Positions 56,326 to 64,000 of a stretch of DNA of 64,000 nucleotides are shown here, in pieces. Source of the DNA: Oegoconia quadripuncta (taxonomy: Eukaryota > Arthropoda > Insecta > Lepidoptera > Autostichidae); the NCBI GenBank assembly GCA_949316235.1, contig OX438741.1:19035124-19099123 (forward strand). The letters run 5' to 3'. How positions within the stretch are numbered: the stretch's first letter is position 1; each line of letters opens with the position of its first letter. The position numbers were made by a program, and so were the translations under genes. Under the pieces are notes generated by a model. The model ran no database searches, was not told the origin of the DNA, and saw only the letters and a list, made by a program, of their open reading frames with translations.

Positions 56326-57322
56326 TTTGGATGCGGTTTTCTTTATTTGAAAGCAGGTTTTCTGATGGTGGAAGTCTACATTCGTCGACTTCAGAGAACT
56401 TACAATCATTTATTTTCTGTATGAGTGAGTCGCATAATTCTGCTCGTTTGGCTCCAGATCTTTATTAGATAAACGTGGAAAGTCACCTATCTTTCTCCAG
56501 AGGTAGGTATTCGTTATAACACAATGTCAAAGTCATAGAAAACTTGCTACCTCAGGTGGCTTGTAGGATATTGATAACCTTGCATTATTTCAGTGTTTAA
56601 CCGTAGCGTAAAGGTTTACTGCAACTTAAACGCATATCGCTTAGTCAGCGCCAATACCGATGTATTATATTATACGCTTGTCACTAATTAAAGGGCCTTG
56701 TTCGTGCAACATCACTATAGACAACTAGTCTTATTTACGGAACCCTCCGTCCTCGACCAACCACCATCTGTAATACCACATGGCGACCACCCACTTATTA
56801 TCACAGGCTTTTGAACCAGAAATCCTTTACCTATAGCAAACGAGCAAGATGTCAACTACACTGACGTAACTTGTTATGTCATGTGGTATCCGGAAAACTC
56901 CCACATTGATACAGGCACCCCATTCCACCCTTTACCCTTATTTTACTTTCCCTTCTTTCCCCTAAGGCTGACAACAATAGGAAATTAAACGGGACAGTAC
57001 GTTGCGGGACACTCTGTCCCGAAATTCCTGAATTTTAACCGGGGACGATAAAATGTCACCGCAACGGTACGTGATTTTTAGATCGTAAATTATAATATAT
57101 TTACTAATCACTATGTTTAAGTCTAAGGAAAAGTGTGTGTCTGTATGTGTCCGCATGTATCTAAGTAATGCATGGTCCGATTTGATTGCGGTTTTTTTAT
57201 ATTAAAGAATATGTTGATCAATCTCGAATCTTAGTTTGATGTAAATCGGTTAAGCCATTTTAAAGATATGTAGCTTTTAACACAGTTGTTTGGTGTATTT
57301 ATAAAAGTTTGTTTGTAAATAA
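56326..57322. other. No gene; short dispersed repeat at 57230-57285
   Basis: The TTTGATGTAAATCGGTTAAG segment resembles 30015-30065 and 63490-63535. Otherwise noncoding. Confidence 0.45.
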
Positions 57323-57770
57323 CTAGCTTTCCGCCCGCGGCTTCGCCTGCGTTGAATAACTTTATTGCTGAGATTTGTTTAGTCCGCGGGAACTATTCAC
57401 TTTAGCGGGATATGATATATCCTTTTTTTTTCGAGCAAATGCATTAAATATACCGCTCGTATGAGGGACGGCCGCTGGGTTTTAGTGAGTGGGATACCTA
57501 CTAAAACCCCACGGCGACCTTCCAAGTCCCGTTCGTTCGTCGCGGACAGCGAGCGGCACGAGGAGCGACAGGGCCCGATGCGACGACACCCACACAATTT
57601 GTTTATCCCGCGGGACCTATTCACTTTACCGGGATAAAAGTATTCTATGTTTTAATCCAGGGTATGTTCTACCTATACACCAAATTTCAATCAAATCCTT
57701 TCATCCGTTTCGCCAACAAACAAATAAACAAACAAGCATCCAAACTTTCGCATTTGTAAAATTAATAAGA
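57323..57770 (-). mobile_element. Helitron-like element split by a GC-rich insertion
   Basis: Minus-strand copy: TC start at 57770, hairpin CGCAGGCGAAGCCGCGGGCG and CTAG end at 57323. About 57430-57600 is an insertion related to the GC-rich family (ACCCCACGGCGACCTTCC and following), after which the CCCGCGGGA segment is repeated. Confidence 0.7.
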
Positions 57771-57892
57771 TGAAATAAACAATGGTATACATCTCAATGT
57801 CTAAGCTTAAGGAAACGAACATAACACAATAATATATGACAGGCTAAGCATTACCAACTGTCAACAATCAAGCAAACGAATATATTTACGTA

Positions 57893-58060
57893 CCTTTTTT
57901 TTTTGACTCGGGGAAACGCATGTCGCGTACCGCTCGCCTGGGAGACGGCGAGACGGTTATGTGGGACTCCCCTCCCTGTCGGGAGGGATACCCACTAAAA
58001 CCCCGCGGCGATCTTCTTCGGCAGTAGGGAGGACCTGGAAACGCATAAGCGGCCTACGTA
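57893..58060 (-). mobile_element. GC-rich LINE 3'-end-like repeat, inverted
   Basis: Poly(T) at 57896-57905, GTACCGCTCGCCTGGGAGAC, GTTATGTGGGACTCCC and AAAACCCCGCGGCGATCTTC; same family as 53030-53193. Confidence 0.72.
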
Positions 58061-58147
58061 CCTAAGTAAACATTGCACTAGTTTTTATCAGTCCAATATA
58101 ATAATCAGGCCAAATAAAGTGGTGTATTTAATCTTCTTTTCGAATCA
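58061..58147. other. Short spacer
   Basis: No gene. Confidence 0.5.
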
Positions 58148-58267
58148 ATGGCAAAAATTTTGCCATTGGTGTATTTGGATGATATAGACCCAAACGCTTA
58201 TGTTTGGGATATCTCTGACCACCCTATTTGGGATAAATTCGTGAAGATATATTTAGTTTGTTTTTAG
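58148..58267 (+). CDS. Unidentified 39-codon frame with a motif repeated at 58611
   Basis: ATG at 58148 to TAG at 58265. It reads MAKILPLVYLDDIDPNAYV and then WDISDHPIWDKFVKIY. The VWDISDHP octapeptide is repeated in frame at 58608-58634 in front of a LINE fragment. An AATAAA lies at 58308, downstream. I do not recognise the family. It could be the end of a retroelement protein, an exon fragment or chance. Confidence 0.3.
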   Translation: MAKILPLVYLDDIDPNAYVWDISDHPIWDKFVKIYLVCF

Positions 58268-58604
58268 TTCCGTATCATGTGTATATTTTATGTTGTTTGA
58301 GGAAATTAAATAAAAGTTCTTCACTTGTAACCCAATATCAGAGTTGTGATTGCTTCAAAGGTACGGCTTGCTTTTTTTGTTATTGTAAGGATATTTGAAT
58401 ACGAAATGAAAATATTGGAATAATGTCGCGGGATTTCTTATTTTCATCTTATTTGAGATTTCGTTCCCCTTCCGAAGTATATTCCGTTAGAGCTCACCTC
58501 GGATGAGCCACTTTAAGAATAACTCTATACAAATTGATAATTCTCTTGAGGAAATCTCCTAAACTAAATAACACTACGGAATTTATTACTTGTTGACATT
58601 TAAG
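58268..58604. other. No gene recognised
   Basis: Contains the AATAAA at 58308-58313. Confidence 0.4.
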
Positions 58605-59238
58605 TGATATTGTTTGGGATATCTCTGACCACCCCGTTTGCGATACGGGTCATGAAGTTATGTATGTTTGTAAGTCTGAAGATTACTTTCTTCTATGTAG
58701 AAAGCATCATCTGTTGCCACTTGAAGGGAGACGTGAAATAGCGGATCTCGTATTCCTATTGAAAATTGCTTCTGGGTCGATTGATTGTCCAGAATTTCTT
58801 TCCCAAATCTGTCTCCGACCCCTGTTACATCACTTAGGCACAACGATCTCATTGCTCTCCCTCCGACTTCTACCAACTACAGAAAAAAACACCTTTCTGT
58901 GGCGTGCGAGCAACAATTTTAATATATTGTCTAAGAAGTTCGATCTAGATCTTTTTAACACTAGTTTTATGTCAGCGAGGCGTCAAATAAATCAACAATT
59001 CTTTGATGGCTTCATTTCATTTATAAATCATTTGTTTTTCTTTTATTTTTGACGATGACTGAATCTGGTATATGTACCGCAAGGGCAAAAAATGTACAAG
59101 TGTGATAATGCATGTTATTGAATTATATAGATAATTATTTCTATTTATGAGGATCCGTAATTGGCTCTCTGTTTCCTATAATAGTTTCCATTAGTGTTAT
59201 TGCAGCTGTTGGTTTTCAGAATAAATAAAAAAAAAAAG
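58605..59238 (+). pseudogene. LINE polymerase C-terminal fragment with poly(A)
   Basis: The frame to TGA 59050 contains LLPLEGRREIADLVFLLKIA, SGSIDCPEFLSQI, a region with FLWRASNNFN and DLFNTSFMSARRQI. The L-x-R-R-x-x-x-D-L-x-F-L-x-K and I-x-C-x-x-x-L spacing is the C-terminal signature of R1/Jockey/CR1-like LINE polymerases. The untranslated tail ends AATAAATAAAAAAAAAAAG at 59221-59239. The first part (58605-58660) is not LINE-like but repeats the VWDISDHP motif of 58148-58267. Confidence 0.72.
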
Positions 59239-59464
59239 TATGTATTAATGAAAATGTGATAGGTACTTCAAAAAAATTATGTAAGTACTCAAACTTGCGT
59301 TATTTAGTTTTGTTGATTACGTTTACCTAATGACGGATCAAAGTGTTATAAAAATAAGTGGAAATAATTAATAATACCAGAAGCTGATTCGGCGTAAAAT
59401 ATCGCCTGACCTTGAGGAAAACGCCAACCTTGTTAGCTGCTGTTTTAGAATTCGATTTTATAGT
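59239..59464. other. No gene recognised
   Basis: Noncoding. Confidence 0.45.
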
Positions 59465-59690
59465 GACCATCACTGGTCTTTGCTGCTATCCTCCCAACCC
59501 CTTAGTCGCCGTTTACGATATCCAAGAAAGAGAGGAGTAGTCCTATTCTGCTCTGCCGGGAGCCACGGAGCAAACTGTCCCATTAGCCTGGCCACTAATT
59601 TGAGCAGATCCATCAATCTGCGTCCACGTGGTGTATTATTTTTTTTTAAGAGCATGATCGAAATTCCAGCCCGGTACCTCTTGATACCAA
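59465..59690 (-). mobile_element. Retroelement fragment
   Basis: Contains, inverted, a TATCGTAAACGGCGACTAAG block resembling 52376-52400 and GGCTCCCGGCAGAGCAGAAT, found in common lepidopteran retroelements. No polymerase motif. Ends at a T10 tract near 59640. Confidence 0.45.
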
Positions 59691-59697
59691 CCACCAT

Positions 59698-59930
59698 TAA
59701 ATAAATAAATATTTGGTGCACTTACTCCAATCATCTAGTCCCAAACTAAGCAAAGCTTGTACTATGGATACTAGATAACGGATAAACATACATAAATATT
59801 TATATAAACATCCATGACTCGCGAATAAATGTTCGTATTCATCATACAAACATTTACCCCTCGCGGGATTCGAACCCGCAACCGTTGGTTTCGCTGACAG
59901 TGTCACTATCCACTACACCAATCGATCGTC
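59698..59930 (-). mobile_element. SINE family A, copy
   Basis: Inverted full copy, GACGATCGATTGGTGTAGTG start at 59930, GGGATTCGAACCCGC B-box. Confidence 0.9.
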
Positions 59931-60421
59931 ATGGCCTATACTCTGTCATAGTGAAAGGAGGCTGTGCCCCAGCCACAGACCCATAAACTTATTGGTATGT
60001 GGCCCCAGTAGGTATTAGGAACGCAACGCTATAGATTTTTGTACCCATAACTCAATATTAAAGTCCTTGAAGGTTCGGGAAGTATTCTTCTATATGCCCG
60101 AAGGAAGCAAACACCCCTTTCACTGCAACAATTTAACAAACAATACAAACCGAATTGGTTACGGCAATGAAACTGAACGTAATGAAATTCAGGGCTGTCC
60201 ATTTTATTACTTTACATCTTATTTAAGTCCTGGAACACCTGCAGAGAAGTGGAGTGCTGGGTTTTATGGACGGTTACACGCTCAGACGGCTTTATATAGG
60301 GCGGCTATAAAATGTATATGTAGGAATGTGATGTATCAGTCCAGTAGGGTGACGGGACACCGGCTCCGAATTTTTTTACAAAACAGTTCAATTTACACTG
60401 AATGTAAATTGATTTTAAGTA
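59931..60421. other. No gene recognised
   Basis: The 126-codon frame 60067-60447 starts at TTG, has no known motif and runs into a SINE, so it is not accepted. Confidence 0.45.
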
Positions 60422-60510
60422 ATGACCGCCTCCGGGGCGTAATGTAAACAATAGGGTTTACGAATCGGAGGTCGTGGATTCGATGCCCAGCGGGGTACAT
60501 GTTTAGGAGG
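60422..60510 (+). mobile_element. SINE family C head
   Basis: CCGCCTCCGGGGCGTAATGT and GTGGATTCGATGCCCAGCGG; 3' part missing. Confidence 0.8.
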
Positions 60511-60597
60511 TACTCGTAAGAAAGTAAAAGTAAAGAGAAAATGTTTATTGCCGACAAATACAGAAAATTAAGTAGGTATAATTAATTGTGCATTAAC

Positions 60598-60720
60598 ATC
60601 TTCAGCCCGTAAACATCCCACTGCAGGGATATAGGCCTTCCCTCACATTATGAGGGAGTATGGGCCATAGTCCACATGGCCCAATGCGAGTTGGGGACTT
60701 CACACCTTGAAATTCTTTTA
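60598..60720 (-). mobile_element. LINE 3'-end fragment, family Q
   Basis: CATCTTCAGCCCGTAAACAT, CCCACTGCAGGGATATAGGC and GAGTATGGGCCATAGTCCAC, inverted. Confidence 0.68.
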
Positions 60721-61212
60721 AACGTTTAAAAACAGTTGGATTAAGTAATTAAATTAAATTTAAAAACTCATTGGTACATGACCTGTGTGGGAATAATCGA
60801 ACCGGACCTCCCAAATTGTGAGACCGCGTTTTAACCGCTGAGCCACCGACGCGTTAATTGTATTTAAATGTATTTGTGGCAAAGATATTGGGCGTCAGCA
60901 TATGCTGCCAATATGTTATGTGGCACTTGACAGCGCTAGTTTTCGGCGCAACTCATACTTCATTTCAGTTTTAAAAATAAAAAAACATTGGCGGCATATA
61001 AGCGGGAGGAAAAACATAGAAAAAAATTATATAGCTACGTGTGACACTCACACGTAACTTTATATTTATAGTATTTTTTTTTCTAGGAAAGAAGTAAGTA
61101 TCATTTATACGTTTTGGTGATCTGTCAACTGGGACGACGTTTTGATAGAACGTACATTTTTATTGAGTTATAGTAGAAACCTACAGCAATATAAAGCCAC
61201 AGACCTTATCTG
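60721..61212. other. No gene; 21-bp palindrome at 61036-61056
   Basis: TACGTGTGA and TCACACGTA flank CAC. Another stretch at 60790-60850 (GGAATAATCGAACCGGACCT) resembles a decayed tRNA-like SINE on the minus strand. Confidence 0.45.
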
Positions 61213-61350
61213 CTATCTGCAGACAGACAGACAGACAGACAGCATCTGTGACCCTTTTGGTGTTGTGGGTGTCCATGGGCGGCGGTGATTGCTTTCCATC
61301 AGGTGACCCGCATGCTCGTTTGCCGCCCTCTCATATAAAAAAAAAAATAT
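61213..61350 (+). mobile_element. (GACA)n and LINE Z 3' end
   Basis: Six GACA units near 61220-61243 followed by GTGGGTGTCCATGGGCGGCG, CAGGTGACCCGCATGCTCGT and an A11 tail, the same 3' end as the inverted LINE Z at 36378-36693. Confidence 0.8.
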
Positions 61351-61444
61351 TATTTGATACTAGCTTATATAATAATAATTCGTGATAAAGTTATCAATAA
61401 TAATAACTTACTTGTTGGTAATAATTACTTCATCACGGAAATTT

Positions 61445-61585
61445 CTTCAACCCGCGGGAACTACTCACTTTATCGGGATAAAAATACCCTATGTCTTAAT
61501 CCAGGGTATGTCCTACCTATATACCAAATTAAGCAGCAACAAACGAACAAACATCCAACCGTTCGTATTTATAATATTAGTTAGA
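61445..61585 (-). mobile_element. Helitron-like element, 3'-truncated copy
   Basis: TC start at 61585 (A|TCTAACTAATATTATAAATA on the minus strand) and the CCCGCGGGAACTACTCAC block; the CTAG end is missing. Confidence 0.7.
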
Positions 61586-62134
61586 TTAATATAAACTTGA
61601 TACCTCTAACTGTTTTTGAGAAAAGGGGCCTTGAAAAGTTTGTCAATCATGGTGTTATGAACGGAACCATCAGGGCACAAGTCCAACTCGCACTTGACCG
61701 TGTTGTATGAATATTTTTGAATTTTAAAAATCTATGAATTTTTCGTGATTAATGAGGAGCCAAATGATGCTCGTGATGCAGTCGCATTCGCTATTCGTTA
61801 GCGAAGATGAGCAAGGCCTGGCGTGGTGACTATACTTAAGATTTGAGTTCGTTTTTTTTTTATATATTAACTCAGAAGTTAAGCCGTTTCGAAAGTATTT
61901 AATACAGCTTTATTATTGGGATGACATAATCGCCTGTTTTATTGGAGTTTTTCTAAATTTTCAATTTACAGGTTGTCTGTTAGTTTTATCACCATGTTTA
62001 CTGAATTGTAAAAACCTCATCGTCATGTTGAACAAAGGCATTTAATAAATTTTCAGATGGAGCGGTTGGAAGCTGCCGACTACTGCCCGCAAATTGAAAA
62101 ATAACTATTTTAATTTTTTAAATTAGCGATTTAT
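61586..62134. other. No gene recognised
   Basis: Noncoding. Confidence 0.5.
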
Positions 62135-62400
62135 GACGACCTGTTTGGTGTAGTGGTTAGCAACTCTGACCATTATACCAAAAGGTCGCGGGTTCGAATC
62201 CCGCTAGGGGCATATGTGTGATGAATACGGACATGTGTACCCGAGTTATGGATGTTTTCATTTATAATAAGTATTTATTAACAAAAAAAAAATGTATTTA
62301 TGTATTATATCAACCATCTGGTATCCACAACACAAGCCTATAGTTGCTTAAAGTGGAACTAGATGGCGCTGTGTGTATGTCCAAGGATATTTATTTATTG
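62135..62400 (+). mobile_element. SINE family B, full-length copy
   Basis: GACGACCTGTTTGGTGTAGT head, GCGGGTTCGAATCCCGCTAG, body with ATCTGGTATCCACAACACAA, then TTGCTTAAAGTGGAACTAGA and GGATATTTATTTATTG. Reference copy, 266 bp. Confidence 0.9.
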
Positions 62401-63132
62401 CTTCGAGGATCAAATAACGATATTACACAAACATCCTAACAATCATACTCATACGGATTTATTTTTTCCATAGGCGTCTTCCGCGCACTTGGACATGTCC
62501 ATTACAATACAATAAATTAATTTTAAAGGTATACCTAATTAAATGTAAAGGCGAAAGTACATTAATTATTAACTAATATGTGGATACAAATAAAAGGATT
62601 ATAAGATAATTTAGAGTAATGTAGCTGCTGTAAATGGGCATTGTCAATTTCCTTAAAGCTATGATAGATGCTATAAATCTTGAGATTTAGATCTCGGATC
62701 TTCAACTTAACAGAAATAACAACTTTTTGTAACCTATATAAATTACCGTTAGTAAGTTGATATAAAGAAAGTGCACCAGCTCAATTAAAGAGTACATTCA
62801 TTCAGACGTAACTACGTCGAAATACAAAAAAAGACGAGAAACCTTACGTTACATAAACATAAAAAATAATGCACGAGCTGAAAAAGCTTTTTAGTCCGAG
62901 CGAAAAAATGAACGTAAAACTGCTGGGGTAATGTTACATATACGGCTAAGTAATGCTAACGAAATTTTCCGGCTGACTGTACAGAGGGCGAGACGGTGCC
63001 GCTATCATATGGCGAGTAAAACAAATGGAGCTTCTACTGAACCCTTTGAGATAGTACTATGGTGATTCATCGGTATTTATATAGAGCTGAAAGACTAGCA
63101 CAACTTATGTGATATAAATATATTAATCAATC
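62401..63132. other. No gene recognised
   Basis: AT-rich noncoding DNA. Confidence 0.5.
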
Positions 63133-63260
63133 AATCAAATACTCTTTATTGCACAATTAACAAAAGCTACATGAAGAATACAGCGTACATCATTAATCGC
63201 ACAAAAAGGCGGCCTTATTGCTAACAGCGATCTCTTCCAAGCAAATCTTAGGGAAAAGAT
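63133..63260 (-). mobile_element. LINE T 3' end, copy 4
   Basis: On the minus strand GCTTGGAAGAGATCGCTGTT, AGCAATAAGGCCGCC, then AATAAAGAGTATTTG and a (ATTG) tail. Confidence 0.75.
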
Positions 63261-63870
63261 ACAAGCTACCAGTAGATGAGGTTTGCACTAATAGTAGCAA
63301 TACGGGTGTATTATAAAGTTGGTAATTATTATATAACGTAAAGTTAAAAATATAACTAGATAATTTAACTGCACTTAAAACATAATATATTATTGACTAC
63401 ATAACACACATAAATTTATATATAAACATATAATGTTAAATACATACATACATAAAATTATTAATCAATCTTATTGCCAGGTTATTAGCCATGTTTGATG
63501 AAAATCGGTTAAATCGTTTCGATGGTTTACTATATTATACCTAGTCAATCGGGAGTTTTCTAAATGTGCAATTTATAGTTATTACAGAACGAGTCAGTGC
63601 TCAGAAAACTATCACTCGACTCGAGATCAGAGACTTTTGACGTCACCGATCCCTGCATAACGTTCTATCGAAGTCAAGATTTAAAAATTCAAATAACCCC
63701 CATATTTATTATTCACTAACCTTTGGCGCTGTTCCTAAAGTCCACCATGTAAGCAGAAAAGATGTAAATTATTATTAATATAATTAAGAAATAAATAACT
63801 CTAGTACGAACTCTAACCTACTCTGAGTGGTGTCCACTTGAGTAATGATCTCGCGCGAAGGTTGACTAAC
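63261..63870. other. No gene; short dispersed repeat at 63490-63535
   Basis: ATGTTTGATGAAAATCGGTT recurs near 30015 and 57230. If the exon at 63871-64000 is real, this is the start of its downstream intron. Confidence 0.45.
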
Positions 63871-64000
63871 CCTGAAATGCAAAACCAGATTATCAGCTCT
63901 ATACATTTCCGAAACGTCGAAAGTGAATTGTAAGGCGAATCGCGTAGCAGTAGCTTGTCCCGTTGTACCATCAATCATGCAAGGGTACATTTTATTTGGG
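63871..64000 (-). CDS. Possible exon of a host gene, running off the window
   Basis: The minus strand is open from the window edge and reads YPCMIDGTTGQATATRFALQ and then FTFDVSEMYRADNLVLHFR. The phase continues across the edge (Pro-Asn-Lys before the Met at 63990), so the Met need not be a start. AGG|GTTAGT at 63871/63870 is a good splice donor; after it the composition becomes AT-rich, though the frame itself stays open to 63784. No retroelement motif is present and the peptide has balanced, exon-like composition, with alternating hydrophobic residues (FALQFTFDV, NLVLHF) suggesting beta strands of an extracellular or secreted domain. I do not recognise the family; a TGF-beta-type prodomain is one weak possibility. 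Confidence 0.4.

Noticed and set aside
13598..59906. Recurrent 67-82 codon frames beginning MTLSAKPTVAGSNPA (13598, 47460, 55425, 59697)
   Set aside because: They lie in SINE A copies; the peptide is the antisense or sense reading of the tRNA-like head.
60067..60447. 126-codon frame
   Set aside because: Begins at TTG, has no known motif and ends inside a SINE C head.
10828..62400. tRNA genes suggested by B-boxes (GGTTCGAATCC)
   Set aside because: No acceptor-stem pairing, and each is followed by the same SINE body and tail.

Overview
The window looks like intergenic or intronic DNA from an insect, most likely a moth or butterfly (Lepidoptera). This is inferred from the AT-rich base composition, three tRNA-derived SINE families, Helitron-like elements with the 3' signature seen in Lepidoptera, many 5'-truncated non-LTR retrotransposons, and the absence of any compact or operon-like gene order. 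Nothing bacterial or viral is present apart from retrotransposons. No complete host gene is visible. The only plausible host coding pieces are a possible exon at the right edge (63871-64000, minus), a short signal-peptide-like reading frame at 39193-39279, and an unidentified 39-codon frame at 58148-58267.

Region by region. 1-4790: a Ty3/gypsy-type LTR retrotransposon entering from the left edge, with a fused gag-pol frame broken in the integrase and a probable 3' LTR carrying an array of small palindromes. 6449-7378: two terminal-inverted-repeat (TIR) elements of MITE type. 7757-10236: a 5'-truncated LINE on the minus strand whose reverse transcriptase is broken only by one extra base in a homopolymer. 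10828-13826: a SINE, a Tc1 remnant, a Helitron-like element containing a 691-bp near-perfect palindrome, and another SINE. 15425-24300: decayed LINE tails, SINEs and TIR elements. 24498-26930: a complete Tc1/mariner-superfamily transposon with about 442-bp TIRs, a TA target duplication and an apparently intact 360-residue transposase, the only full-length uninterrupted protein frame of a mobile element here. 27000-40300: sparse decayed repeats, including a hAT-like MITE with an 8-bp target duplication. 40306-40945: a young LINE insertion with a 14-bp target duplication and poly(A). 41900-64000: dense nested SINEs, LINE 3' ends, Helitrons and MITEs.

The elements are linked functionally mainly through shared ends. 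SINE families A and B have different tRNA-like heads but homologous last ~80 bases, implying recruitment of the same LINE reverse transcriptase. A LINE 3' family (called T here) carries a short hairpin whose stem covaries between copies. One LINE family (called X) is represented both by tail fragments and by a copy that still encodes the C-terminus of its reverse transcriptase, which resembles the C-terminus of the LINE at 7994-8734. LINE and SINE names with letters (A, B, C, P, Q, S, T, W, X, Y, Z) are labels used only for this window. All family assignments come from reading motifs; no database search was possible.
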